A stretch of 64,000 bases of DNA, taken from positions 81,591,955-81,655,954 of the forward strand of contig OY755039.1 in the NCBI GenBank assembly GCA_963576565.1, in the 5' to 3' direction. The DNA comes from Aspidapion aeneum. Lineage: Eukaryota > Arthropoda > Insecta > Coleoptera > Brentidae. This document shows, piece by piece, positions 11,276 through 22,919 of the stretch (the stretch's first letter is position 1; the number at the start of each line of letters is the position of its first letter). Position numbers and translations under genes: made by a program. The notes below the pieces were generated by a model, which saw only the letters and a list, made by a program, of their open reading frames with translations, ran no database searches and was not told where the DNA came from.

Positions 11276-11731
11276 AATCAAAATTGCAAAAGGTTCATGG
11301 AAAGCCTCATAATAATAATATAATTATTTTGTTGACCACCTGTGCGTTAACACTCTTGGACATGTGACCTATGAAAATTCGTACCTAGCACACGATGTGA
11401 GGTCGCCCTGTGCCCTGTATCCCAAAATCCTATTCTGTTATTATATGATAATTTTGTATAAAAGTCTATTTCAATCTTGTATGTGTATAAAATGCTTTTT
11501 TTAATAGGCGGCTAAATTGATTAACTTACACACTTGACTGAATCCCAAAATTCCTATTTTACTTTTGTATTTGCATTTATATCATTTGATAAATGAATAT
11601 GTGAAGTAGCACTTTTTTTCTCGTGTCAAAAGTTTGCTAAGGATGCGTAGGGTAGCTCAATCTTACCTAACCCGAGCCCATGAAGGGTAACAATTTGCTT
11701 ATGGATGTAAACACTTTTTGACACGTGAATA
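11276..11731. other. Non-coding interval
   Basis: AT-rich, no recognised gene or repeat boundary. The first bases of the next element (TCTGAGGGC) begin abruptly at 11732. Confidence 0.5.
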
Positions 11732-12987
11732 TCTGAGGGCACAGTAGTGCCCGGCCAAGTTCGCGCAGCTGCTGTACCATCTTTTTTTGAAAGATTTCAG
11801 CCCATATTCGACCTATCTAAAACTCTACTTCGGAATGAGCTACGAAACTCAAACTTTGCGCAGTCGTAGATTTTTATAGAGCTAACAACTCCTCCAAGTT
11901 TCATAGACTTCCATAAAGTAGTAAAGTCGTTAAGAAATTTCAAAAAACGTCGAAATTGCCACTAACTCACTCACTCACTCTTGTATACATCATCAAAATT
12001 CTACTGTACTTCCAGACATGCTACAAAGCTGAAATCTAGCAGACTGATAAAAATGATGACCAAACCCTTGGAAAAAATCAAAAAAACTCAAAATTCTAAT
12101 TTACTGCCCTCCCCTATACAAGTAAAGTTATGTAAAAGTTACATTGCCTTCTTCCAAAAACGCTACAGAGCTGAGCTTTGGCAGATTGATATAAATTTTG
12201 ATAAAGTTTTTGGAAAAAATGTGAAAACCCGAAAATTTTAATTTAGTTCCCTCCCCTATAAATATAAAGTTATGTAAAAGTAACATTGCCCACTTGGAAG
12301 ACCGACAGGAACCATGGTAAAGCTATAGAAAAAATAAAAGACCTCAAAATTTTGATTTACTTCCCTCTCTAATAAATGTAAAGTTATGTAAAATTAACAT
12401 TGTCTACTTCCAGAAATGCTAGCGAGCAGAGCTTTGACAGATTAATATGAGCTATGATAAAATTTTAGCAAAAATGTAAAAATCCCAAATCTTTAATTTA
12501 CTTCCCTCCCCTATAAATGTAAAATTATGTAAAAGTAACATTGCCTACTTGGAAGGTCGATAGGAACCATGATAAAACTATAGAAAAAAATAAAAGACCT
12601 CAAAATTTTAACTTACATCCCTCCCTACATTTATAGGTAAAGTTATGTTACATTTATAGGTAAAGTTATGTAAAACCAACATTGCCAACTTCCAGAAACC
12701 CTAAAGAGCTGAGCTTTGAAAGGCTGATAGGAACTATGATACAAATAAGGCATTGCAAAAGTTTTGAACAATATTCCGCATATTTTACTACTTTGAAACT
12801 TAAATTTTATCCAAATCCTTTAAAAAGGCAGTGAAATCATAACAAAAACATTTCATGAAAAAAAAGCCAAGTACGCGAAAATGGTATTGCCTAAAAAGAA
12901 TTGAGATAAAAGCAAAGCCAAGTTCTCCAATACAAATTTTAAAATAAAAGGTTTTTACTGGTTTGGAAATATTTTTCTAAACTTGGC
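11732..12987 (+). mobile_element. Foldback/minisatellite family, copy C
   Basis: Begins TCTGAGGGCACAGTAGTGCC and continues with the family core (AAACTCTACTTCGGAATGAG, CACTCACTCACTC). It then has about five ~120-140-bp tandem units, and a right arm (12755..12987) ending at AAACTTGGC. There is no left arm, so the TCTGAGG start is a genuine element boundary. The units differ by small deletions, as expected of an old, evolving minisatellite. The 86-codon frame at 11981..12241 is simply one reading of the repeats. Confidence 0.8.
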
Positions 12988-14392
12988 ATAGGAGCGGCAT
13001 AGGGTATAAAAAATGCGTTCGGCCTGCTGCGAAATGATGATTGATGTCAAAGTATATTTTCTAAATCTATGATGACTATTTACTACGAAAATACATTGTG
13101 TCCACTAATATTTAAAAATAAAAATTTAAATTAACTATATCTTAGCAACGAATAAAGCTCAAAAAAAAAATATTTTGCAATTGATGTGCCGGTTCAAAAA
13201 GCTTTTTATCTTTTTAGGACAAAGTTACTATCTCATAAACCAAACAAAATACTTTCAAAAAATTAATTTTTCAAAATTCAAATTTTATTCGTTTTTAAAA
13301 TAATAAACATTTTAGAATTTGAAAAAAAATCTTAAATAACGAAGGAAACTTATAGTTTTTGAAGTTAGGGGGCCAAACATTTCATCTCCATTTTTGTTTT
13401 GTCTATTTTTTTTAGTTGCCTTTAAATTACTCATTTTTTAAAAGATGTTTAAATAACTAAGTTATGTGTATGTATAATGCTCTTGCTGAGGCCGAAAGAG
13501 TGTAGATATGGCACCCGTGCTACAATAGTGTCACAACTCAAAATTGTTGTGTATTTTAGTTTTGACACTATTGTACCCTTGCATTGGGGCATGCGAATTC
13601 TGCCTCAAATGGATACGCCCCTTTTGATACACATTTCCCAATGTCTGCAAAAAAAAACGACTTCATAATATTTTCTTTAAAAAAAAATGTTTTAAACTTC
13701 TCTTCACTTACACCTTTATTAATTTAAAATTTAAAAAAATTGCTGTTTGTAAGATCAGTAACGACACATTAATATGTTTTTTAAATGAATTTTAAAGAAA
13801 TAGACCTGATTCTAATGAATTCGAGATTTTGTGGACTGACCTTTGGGTAGAAATGTAAAAAATTAATTTGATGACATAATATAACCTAATTTTAATATTT
13901 GCTACAATGCGATGATTATAATATACACACTTATTAAAGGTACGACCGAAGCGAGGTCCGGTTAATTTGGTCAGATAAATGCAGTTCAGTTTAGATTGCA
14001 TTAGGCCTAGTGAGGTTAGATCTGGTAACTAAGGCAATGCTAGGTTCGGTCAGGTCAGGTTAGGTTAATATAATAACCACTATTTTTCGGCCATATTTAT
14101 TTGTTTGTTAATTGAGTACATTTTTAGATGTTTCGCTCCTATAAAAGCCCATTTTCATTACCTCAAACGCATTACATAATTTCGCATTTTTCAAATGCAG
14201 CATGCCCGGCCTATCGAAAACATTTTTGTTTATAGGTTGTTACAAGTTATTTTTAAATACCTGCAAATACATACCATTAAATACCCTCAAAAACATAAAG
14301 AACAATTTCAAACATCCATTTGTTAGCAATTTTATACAATAATATTTTCTCAATAGTTAAAGCAGGTGGGGCCAAGTTTTTTATAGTTTTAC
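12988..14392. other. Non-coding interval
   Basis: AT-rich. Positions 13520..13590 form an inverted repeat (TACAATAGTGTCACAACTC with a mirror GACACTATTGTA). Near 14040..14070 is a short GGTCAGGTTAGGTTAATA tract with two TTAGG-like words, too short to call telomeric. No gene recognised. Confidence 0.5.

Positions 14393-14484
<92 letters not shown>
14393..14484. repeat. (AT)n microsatellite
   Basis: About 46 uninterrupted AT units, the longest simple repeat in the window. Confidence 0.95.
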
Positions 14485-14487
<3 letters not shown>

Positions 14488-15049
14488 GTTTGTAGACTTC
14501 TTGGGAATGTGGTTCATTAATAAACTAGCAACTTTTAATTTACATTTATTGACGTTCCGGTCTAAAGACCTTCTTCAGAACCATACATTCATAATCACAC
14601 ATTACATTAATTAAAATTACATACAAAAAACAAATTTAAAAAGACACATCACTATACGAAACATTTTTAAAAATCAATTATTAAATCACTATTCTATATG
14701 ACTATTATTTATACTAATAAAATACTTTAATTTAAAATTTTGTTTAGCAGCGTGATATGTGTATATTGGGTGGTGTCTCTTTATTATATAGGAATATATA
14801 GTTGGTATAGTAGCATTTTTTTACGGAGACCAGTGACTTTGGGGTCCCTTTTCCTGGTGGTTAAAAAATATCTCTTTGAAAATGATGGACGAATTTCTTT
14901 AAATTTTATAATAGTTTGAATTACTTATTTTAAATTGGCTTATTTACCTGAGGGGCCAAAAAAACTGGGCAAATTATTTTTCGTTATAATTTTTATTTAT
15001 CATCGATTTTAATGGAACAAAGTGCACTTTCATACCTGTGGTCAAAAAT
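14485..15049. other. Non-coding interval, possible Penelope-like end
   Basis: ATTGACGTTCCGGTCTAAAG followed by ACCTTCTTCAGAACC (near 14548..14583) resembles the 'GACGTTTCGG...CTTCTTCAG' stem-loop seen near the ends of Penelope-like retroelements. No reverse transcriptase is nearby, so this is only a suggestion. The rest is AT-rich with no gene. Confidence 0.3.
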
Positions 15050-15445
15050 CTTTCTTTTTAATCCGTCGTAAAATCCAAAATAGGGGACAGAATCAATCTT
15101 GACCCATTGAAGAGACTCGTTTATCTTTATGTTCCAGAATTTGTTTTGGACTTATAAAAAAAGCTCTATTTCTGCCACACAATAAGTAGGGGCCGTTGAA
15201 ATCGGCTTGGTGGTTGTCGAAAAATAAATTTATTTCAAGCAACGAACTGGATAATTATATATAGGAAAACTTCGATATTGATTTTTACAATTATGCGTTT
15301 TTTCATCAAAATAGGTTCAGTAATAATGAGTCAATGAAGAAATTAATACAGACACAATTGGCAAGGCAATAAGAGAATAAGTTCAGAACTTTCTCAAAAT
15401 ATAAAAATATACACTATTCACCATTTGGATTTTAAGATAACTGAA
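15050..15445 (-). repeat. Dispersed repeat copy 2 (partner at 50..485)
   Basis: Inverted counterpart of 50..485: AGAATCAATCTTGACCC, TTCTGCCACACAATAAG, GAACTGGATAATTATATATA and AGACACAATTGGCAAGGC appear in mirrored order. Clearly decayed, non-coding. Confidence 0.7.
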
Positions 15446-15624
15446 ATTGGTTAAAATGTTCGTAGGGCCTCGTATCGTAAAAAATCCACACATCATACCT
15501 AAAATATCGGTCCGCCTGGATAATAGATCCCTATCGTCCTTATCTTAGCCATTTGTTCTAGCGGACCGCGCAACGACCGACGCAACATTTCGATTTTCAT
15601 ACTTTTCGAGGTGACGTCTCTAAG

Positions 15625-15815
15625 TACCTCACATCGTTTATGGACCTCACAACGTAAGGACCTGTTTAACAGATTTTTCTATTTTGACATTTTTGAACAT
15701 TTTAAGTAGGTTTCCACCTTACTGGAGCACCTCAAAAAACAGTTGTTTTTAAACATTTCATTTATCTCTATTCTATCTAGTCGTCCGTGCAACGCATGTG
15801 AAAAGTAGGAGTCCC
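15625..15815 (+). repeat. Fragment of the 'GAGGACC' repeat family
   Basis: Contains TATGGACCTCACAACGTAAG and GTCCGTGCAACGCATGTGAA, matching phrases of the copies at 6060..6560 and 22920..23500, but the middle does not align well. Confidence 0.5.
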
Positions 15816-15933
15816 CACTGCGCATCTTATGTCCGTATAGGTGTGGTCACCAAAATAATTATATTATTAGGGCTGTAATTTAATGATGCACCATACTAAG
15901 GCGTGGTAGGAAGTCAACAGCAAAAAAAATATA

Positions 15934-16640
15934 CAGTGTATCCCCGGATAGAGTTGACAAGAGGGAAAAATCCTATATGTTTGAATTTACGAAAAAAACT
16001 CACTCTTTATAAAAAATTCTGCTTGTTGAAAAATAAAGATTGCCATAATGGGGTGTTATCAAATCTAATATAATATAATATGGTAATATAAAAAATCTAT
16101 CTATCTAGATTTATTTTGTTGATTGTCATATTGATTTTCAAGTAATAGGTTTTACATTCTAAAATGTTTACAAAAGCAGAACGGATTGTTTTTTCATCAA
16201 ATGATTAACTTTTAAAAATTAACACCTGGTTAGATTTTGTTTCCCTAGATTTCGTTATGTTGTGATACAAACCCTTTTGTTTACATAACATTTTGCTTTA
16301 CTGAATAAATACGGTCCTCTTCCTCTTGGATTATTTTATGTTTCTTATTTCGATAACACCCTGTACTTCTAATCAAGGATATATCGTTATCTCAGTATGT
16401 TGACAAGCAGAATTTTTTATAAAAAGTGATATTTTTCGTGAAATTAAAAATAACGATTTTTGTCCTCTTATTAATTACATGTTTCTTAATTTAATAACAC
16501 CCTGTACATCTAATCAAAGATTTTATTATGGTAATCTTAATTTTTCAACAAGCAGAATTTTTTATAAATAGGGAGTTTTTTTCGTAAAATCAAAAATAAA
16601 TGATTTTTTCCTCTTGTCAACTCCATCCGGGGACACACTG
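15934..16640. mobile_element. Tc1/mariner-like MITE
   Basis: TIRs CAGTGTATCCCCGGATAGAG (left) and CAGTGTGTCCCCGGATGGAG (right, complement), each followed by TTGACAAGAGG, and flanked by TA. This matches the Tc1/mariner superfamily. The subterminal segment (CAGAATTTTTTATAAA ... TCCTCTT ... AACACCCTGTAC) is repeated inside near 16360..16510, so the element contains a partial internal copy of its own end. Length 707 bp, non-coding. Confidence 0.8.
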
Positions 16641-16779
16641 TATAATATAGGTATATCATGGCGCCAGCAGCGGCGCGTGTTCTTAAATAGTTTATAATTT
16701 CTGAAGTAAATAAAATTTTACATATTACAAACATATTATGGATTTTGAAAAAATATTATGTGGTTTGAAAAAAGTTTAG

Positions 16780-17745
16780 GGGCCAGGGGGGAGGGGCCTT
16801 GGGACACCCGATTTTCTTAAAAACCAGGCTCTATATCAAAAATGTGATATCTGCTTTATTTTAGACAATTATATTTCCTTTTAAATGATGTACTAAGGCA
16901 AGATCAGGAAGAATAATTTAGGGGGTCCGAATTTTAAATCAATTTTAAAAAATCACTAAACTTACCAATGTTTTACAAGTTTTATCCAATTTCCTCAGAA
17001 ATTAAGCCTGGTTATGGTATTGTAGAAAATAAAATTCCCTTTTCCACAATATATATTTTAGTGGGATCAATTTAATACCAGCGGCGTCGGGTAAAAAAAC
17101 CACATGTTTGTCACATGTTTTACCCGATTATCTTAAAAAGCAAGCCCTTTATCAAAAATTGTAATCTATAGTCGATTGTAGCCAATACAGTTTCCTTTTA
17201 AACTCTTTATAATAACGCAAAATTTACCTTTAGATTAAAACTTTACAGGTGTCCGTAAATTAAATTACTTTTTAACAAATCATCAAACACATGGGCGTAG
17301 TCAGGGTCTCGCTCAGGGTGGGGCAACAAAGCAAAAAAATGTACAATCAAATATTTATTGAAAACTTTTATAGCTCCCCTTTAATTCTCGTCTTACTAAC
17401 TGAGCTAAGGCCAGGATGGGGCAGGTGACAAGCCAGGGTGGGGCAAGTGCCCCACCCTGACTACGCCCATGATCAAACACATTAATTTTGTAAAAGGTTT
17501 TGTCTAATTTTCTCAGAAACCAAGCTCAATTGACAAAAACGTATTCTACACTTTCTTGCAGAAAAAATTCCCTTTTTAGCAAGGTACCTAAGTCAGTGGA
17601 GCTTCGTAAACAAACTCTCCAGCAACGTCCGTAAGTGAGGGTCATTAAAAAAATAAAATAAGCAAATACATTTTTCTCACATGTTTCACCCGATTTTCCT
17701 AAAAACCAAGCTATATAAAAAATGTGCCCTTAGGTTGTTTTAAAA
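16780..17745. repeat. ~300-bp tandem repeats interrupted by elements
   Basis: Segments with CCGATTTTCTTAAAAACCA, 'CAAGCTCTATATCAAAAATGTG' type sequence and TTTCCTTTTAAATGATG recur near 16805, 17120, 17500 and 17695, and resume after the foldback copy D at about 19735. A hAT-like MITE (17290..17471) and copy D are inserted within the array, so the array is older than both. Confidence 0.65.
17290..17471. mobile_element. hAT-like MITE with 8-bp target duplication
   Basis: TIR CATGGGCGTAGTCAGGGT at the left, with its complement at the right end. It is flanked by ATCAAACA at 17282..17289 and 17472..17479. An 8-bp target duplication and CA-starting TIR fit hAT. The right half also holds an internal palindrome (GGGTGGGGCAAGTGCCCCACCC). 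Length 182 bp, non-coding. The identical flanks indicate a comparatively recent insertion. Confidence 0.85.
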
Positions 17746-19304
17746 TCTGAGGGCACGGCGGCAGTGCCTCGCCAAATTCGCGCGCCGTTCCATCTTTTCT
17801 TGAAACATTTCAGCCGATATTTGACCTATCTAAAACTCTATTTCAGAATGAGCTACGAATCTCAAACTTTGCACAGTCGTAGATCTTCATGAAGTTAACA
17901 GCCCCTCCAGTTTCATAGAATTCCATAAAGAAGTAAAGTAGTTACGAAATTTCAAAAAACGTCGAATTTGGCACTCACTCACTCACTCATGTATAAATCA
18001 TCAAAATTCTTCTGTACTTCCAGACATGCTATAAAGCTGAAATTTGGCAGATTGATAGAAATTATGACCAAACCCCTGGAAAAAATCAAAAAAACCCAAA
18101 ATTCTAATTTACTCCCCTTCCCTATACAGGTAAAGTTATGTAAAAGAAATGCTAGAGAGCTGAGCTTTGGCAGACTGATAGGAACTATGATAAAACTGTA
18201 GGAAAAAGTTTAAAAACACCAATATTATAATTTACTTCCCTCCCCTATAAATGTAAAGTTATGTAAAATTAACACTGCTCACTTTCAGAAAAGCTAGAGA
18301 GCTGAGCTTTAGAAGGCCGATAGTAACTATGATAAAACTATAGAAAAATATTAAAACACCCCAAAATTCTAATTTACTTCCCTCCCCTATAAATGTAAAG
18401 TTATGTAAAATACCTTTGCCCACTTCCAGAAACGCTAGAGAGCTGAGGTTTTTAGGACTGAAAGGCACCATGACAAAACTATAGGAAAAAATTTAAAAAC
18501 ACCAAAATTTTAATGTACTTCCCACCCCTATAAATGTAAATTTATATAAAAGTAACATTGCCCACTTCCAGAAACGCTAGGGAGCTGAGCTTTGAAAGGC
18601 TGAAAGAACCTATGATGAAACCATGGGAAAAAATTTCAAAACCCTAAACTTTTAATTTGTTCCTTTGCCCTACAAATGTAAAGTTTTGTAAAAGTAACAT
18701 TGCCTACTTCCAGAAACGGTAAAGAGCTGAGCTTTGGAAGGCCGATAGAAACTATGATAAAACTCTAAAAGAAAATTAAAAACCCCAAATTTTAATTAGC
18801 TTCCCTCCCCTATAAATGTATAGTTATGTAAAAGTAGCATTCTCCACTTCCAGAAACGCTAGAGAGCTGAGCTTTGGACGACTGATAGAAACTATGATAA
18901 AACTATAGAAAAAAATTATCAAAATTTTAATTTACTTTCCTCCCTTTTAAATGTAATGTTATGTAAAATTAACATTGCCCACTTCCAGGAACACTAGAGA
19001 GCTGAGCTTTAGAAGGCTGATAGGAACTATGATAAAAGCGTAGGAAAATATAAAAAAACCTCAACATTTTTAATAAGGCATTGCAAAAGTTTTGAACAAT
19101 ATTCCGCATATTTTACTACTTTAAAAATTAAATATTATCCAAATCCTTTAAAAAAGGAGTGAAATCATAACAAAAACATTTCATGTAAAAAAAGACAAGT
19201 ACGCGCAGTGGTATTCCGTAAAAAGTATTGAGATAAAAGTAAAGCCAAGTTCTCCAATACAAATTTCAAAACGAATGGTTCTTACTAGTTTGGAAATGTT
19301 TTTC
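17746..19304 (+). mobile_element. Foldback/minisatellite family, copy D
   Basis: Starts TCTGAGGGCACGGCGGCAGT within the older ~300-bp tandem array. It has the family core, then about seven ~140-bp units: the GCTGAGCTTT phrase recurs near 18159, 18301, 18441, 18584, 18725, 18865 and 19000. The right arm lies at 19078..19310. After the nested MITE (19313..19500) come the family spacer and an inverted copy of the right arm (19577..about 19741), giving a terminal palindrome. Open frames at 17968..18201 and 18259..18471 are readings of the repeats. Confidence 0.8.
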
Positions 19305-19312
19305 TAAACTTG

Positions 19313-19500
19313 CAAGCGCGGATTTGAGGGGGGGTATCGGGGTAATTACCCCTTCCCCCCAGAAATAAAAATATGCACTTTTTCCTAATAAAATAAGGGA
19401 AAACAGGAGAATTACCCCCCCTAGAACAAAAATTATATGACAAAAAAAAAATTGTCGACCATTACCCCCCCCCCTAGATTTTGACCCAGATCCGCGCTTG
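19313..19500. mobile_element. hAT-like MITE nested in copy D, 8-bp target duplication
   Basis: TIRs CAAGCGCGGATTTGAGG (left) and CAAGCGCGGATCTGGGTC (right, complement), with TAAACTTG duplicated at 19305..19312 and 19501..19508. The empty site can be read in copy A at about 7721 (TAAACTTGGC uninterrupted), confirming the insertion. Inside are runs of G and C on either side. Length 188 bp, non-coding. Confidence 0.9.
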
Positions 19501-19741
19501 TAAACTTGGCAGTTACGGCTGCAAATGGCTCTTAGGCACAGTGCTAAATTGAACGTAAAGAAGTTTGGCTGGAATAGCAAAGTTTAAAAAAACATTTCCA
19601 AACTAGTAAGATCCATTCGTTTTGAAATTTGTAATGGAGAACTTGGCTTTACTTTTATCTCAATTATTTTTACGGAATACGACTTTCGCGTACTTGGCTT
19701 TTTTTTACATGAAATGTTTTTGTTATGATAAATCCTTTTAA
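19501..19741 (-). repeat. Spacer and inverted right arm of copy D
   Basis: GCAGTTACGGCTGCAAATGG starts the same spacer found after copy A. It is followed by the arm sequence in reverse orientation (AAAAACATTTCCAAACTAG, GTACTTGGCTTTTTTTTACATG-like). With the upstream arm it forms a palindrome of nearly 600 bp whose loop region carries the hAT-like MITE. Confidence 0.75.
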
Positions 19742-21476
19742 ATGATGTTTAACAAGGTAAGAATAACCTCATTTTTAAAACTGCAAAGTGGTCCGTAAAC
19801 AGAATAACATTTTAAAAATAACCAAATGAATCATCATACTATAGCCGCAATCCGCATTGATAGTTTCCAAACCCCCCGAACGCCCTTATCCCCCCTACGA
19901 AAAAAAAAGATAACCCCTCCGAATGAAACCCCCCCACGAACCGACCCTAATCTTATAAAAGTAGTTCAAAAGTTTGGTGTTCCACTTTTTGCTTACCCAC
20001 TTATGATGATAATAACAAAACCTCCATAATATCAAAAACAAAAATACCACAAAATGACTTCGTTTTTTTATGTAAAATTTTTGTGCGAGGGCCGAATAAA
20101 AAAAAATGCCAGGGCCGGTTTGTTTGAGCCCGTCCAATCCTGCCTATATAGCGTTTTTTTATCGAATTTAATTAGGGAAGTGTAGGGTGAGACTTTGTAT
20201 TTTGCTTTAACATTACCTTTTAGCACCCCCTCCCCCAATCAGTGTTCTACAGAGATGGATGCATAACGTGAATTACATTGGGTCACAATTGAGGCGTGTT
20301 TTACAAAAACCGCTGAAGTCCAAATTTGACGAAAATGAGTTAGTGGCGTCATCTAGTCCAGAAAAAGACCATGAAATAGGACTCTGCAAAATCACCAAAA
20401 GTGCCAAGATATGAGCAGTCCCTTGTAGTTTTCTTTGTATTAACTTTTTCTTTCTTGCAAAACAACTTATGTCCAAAAGTTTTTCTCTTTTTCTAAAGTA
20501 ATTAGGCAACAAATGTTTTTTCTTATGTAAAGAACAAAATAGTTACTGTGTGTAATAAAAAAATATTTAAGAAAATCATTCGTTTTAAAATAAACCGTTT
20601 TCTTTATTTGCTGAAATTTTTTTGTTTTGGGCATATGTTGTTTTTGTAAAATACGCATCAATTGCTTACGCGCAACCCGTTTTGGATGGCCATGCGTGAT
20701 ACGGGCCAAATAGATTGTGAGGGGAAACGTACTATTCGGCACTGCCAACTCGGCGCGAGCGATTCGGCGCTGGTCGAATCAGCGGGAAAAACCTGGCGCA
20801 AGTTTAATTTGATATTAAGTTTATTGTTTTCAACTCACTTAATTGATTTATATTGTTACCAGGTTGTAGCAAAAAAGACAAGTGGGGTTGGATTTTTTGT
20901 GTTCTTTATTGAAAAAAAAATGGCTATATCGAGGGTTGTGAGTGGCCGGTTCAAATCCTGAAACCAAAACAACCGCGAATTAACTTTAACCCAACTCAAC
21001 CCTCTAAACTAACATACTTCTACTTTTCTAAGAAAATTGTAGTTTTTTTAACTTACCTGAAACAGGTTTGAATAATAATTACAAAATAATCACCAAGAAC
21101 AAGCACCCAAATTATTTCAAAACTTAAACCTTGACACCCACTTCTACCTACTACGAACGGGCCGAAACTAAAAAACTAAATATCTATATCCTTATCGGAA
21201 TTAATAAAAAAAACAAGTACGCTGCCAATACATCGTTTTATTTTCAATTTTAATATATTCTTTAAAAGAGTAGATTTTTTGTTACAAGGTACATTTTGTT
21301 AGATGACCTTTTTAAAAACATACTCTCCTTACCTCTTTACCGGGGTTCTAAAGAGTCTGAAACCTAACCGTTGTCAATTGATTGCCAACCTATTCTAACC
21401 GTGACAATAAAGACCCCTATTATTCATTGGCACGGTTAGGTTTTACATTCTCTATAATTCCCAGTCCCCCGATCAT
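19742..21476. other. Non-coding interval with a GC-richer patch
   Basis: Continues the ~300-bp tandem array to about 19830, then C-rich tracts (19870..19950). A GC-richer patch at 20690..20810 contains GTACTATTCGGCACTGCC and ATTCGGCGCTGGTCGAATC; a mirrored GATTCGGCCCGCGTCGAATA lies at 21774..21793, hinting at an element of about 1.07 kb bounded by inverted ends. No gene recognised. Frames of 80-99 codons in this stretch overlap on both strands without family features. Confidence 0.4.
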
Positions 21477-21560
21477 CATCCGTAGCATAGAGTTAGCAAA
21501 ATTTGCTTCACACCCGGTCGAGCCGGGTTCGATTCCTCACTAGGTACTTGGATGTTTTTG
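21477..21560 (+). mobile_element. tRNA-derived SINE-like head
   Basis: An A-box-like TAGCATAGAGTTAG near 21483 and an exact B box GGTTCGATTCC at 21528..21538 are spaced as in a tRNA promoter. The arms do not fold into a clean cloverleaf, so this is not an intact tRNA gene. I could not find a tail or target duplication. Likely a SINE head or decayed tRNA copy. Confidence 0.5.
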
Positions 21561-22615
21561 ATTGTTTAAAATGCTTTAATTTTGCTGTAACCTTGCGAAA
21601 CTCCTCCTAATCCTAATTGGAAGGACAAAGTATATATAAAAAAATTCTAGGATACCGGAAAAGAAGTCAGGAGAGTATATTTTGCTTCCTCGCAGGCAAT
21701 AGGACATATAAATTGGGAATTTACGATTTTTTAAAGAAAGATTGTGGTTCTGAAAAGAACTGGTTTTGTTGATTCGGCCCGCGTCGAATAGTACTATCCA
21801 TCATGAGCGGCCATTAACAGGCGTTAAAAGTTACTGACGCACCTACTAATTTACATGGTATTTTAAAATTTTACAGAAACTACACTAAAATTATCTAAAC
21901 TAACCTGAAAAAACATTAGGTTTTCGTCCAGGATTGTGGTAATAAAAGTTTTCAGCTTTCTTTTTTCTTCTTTTCCAAAAAAGCTAAAATCTACTTTTTA
22001 CAAATAGTTTTAGTTCTGCAACCTAACCACAGGCCTTTAGGTTTGTAAGCTCATATGGTCATAATAATAGGGACCTTTAACCTTATAAATGGGACATTAA
22101 ATGACAGATGTTACGTAATATTTAGAAGCCCAATTTTGACCTTTTGCAGACACAGATTATCCATTACCCTTTATTTATCTGTCAAAAGCCTTTTTTTTTG
22201 TACTGTAGGCAAAATTAATTAAAAAGTTCAGATGACCACTAAGGAAAAAACTGAAAAAGCAATATCTGTGAAAAATCGCCAGGAAAGTATACTGCCTTCA
22301 TAATCAAAAACACAGTAAGTAAATTTAACAGTTCACAGTCTCAGGTAATACTCCATTCAAAATTTTATTTTTTGAGATGGTTTGACTGTAAAATATCAAA
22401 TTTCCTTCTGATCCTGTTGCGAAACAACACATACCTACCAGTTTTTATAAAAGAAAATGTTGAATAATTGGCATAAAATTAAATCTGCGGATTACCCCGC
22501 ATTGGTAGCTCTTGAAATAAGTCTGGTATTAAAAATATTTAAATTTACATCCTATTTTGTCATAACGTTATGTGAGCGGCAACACTGTCTTCATATTGTG
22601 CGTCCGTAAAGTCTG
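21561..22615. other. Non-coding interval
   Basis: AT-rich sequence without a recognised gene or repeat. Confidence 0.5.
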
Positions 22616-22798
22616 AAATCACCGTTTTTTTAAAGAAAACTACAAGTTCTTAAGAAAAAAGTTCGAAAACTTCGATTCTTATTCTAAAACACGGCATAGG
22701 TACCTCTTTTTAAAATCGTGTCGTGGTTTGGAATAAGAATCATAGTGTTCAAATTTTTGTCGTAGGAGCGTGTAATTTTCTCAAAAATTCGGTGATAC
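22616..22798. repeat. Palindromic MITE-like repeat
   Basis: ATCACCGTTTTTTTAAAG at the left pairs with CTCAAAAATTCGGTGAT at the right, and the inner stem pairs GATTCTTATTCTAAAACACG with its mirror. Non-coding. Target duplication not resolved. Confidence 0.6.
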
Positions 22799-22919
22799 AG
22801 TATAAAGGAACTAGTAGCCTGCGATATTTGAACATAAGTAAGGTCAAACACTATCTTTTAGTAAAGGATAAGGTTTAAACCAGGTAACTGCACATGCGTC
22901 AAATAAAAGATAAGAGAAA

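Noticed and set aside
14030..14070. Telomeric TTAGG repeats
   Set aside because: Only two TTAGG-like words in a loosely repetitive GGTCAGG tract; too few for a telomeric remnant.
19266..19580. 104-codon minus-strand frame
   Set aside because: It spans the junctions of a MITE insertion and the arm of copy D, so it cannot be an old gene.
20662..20961. 99-codon plus-strand frame in the GC-richer patch
   Set aside because: No family resemblance, no splice or promoter context, overlaps a minus-strand frame of similar length.
20890..20985. tRNA-like sequence with GGTTCAAATCC
   Set aside because: A B-box-like word is present but no A box at the right distance and no cloverleaf.
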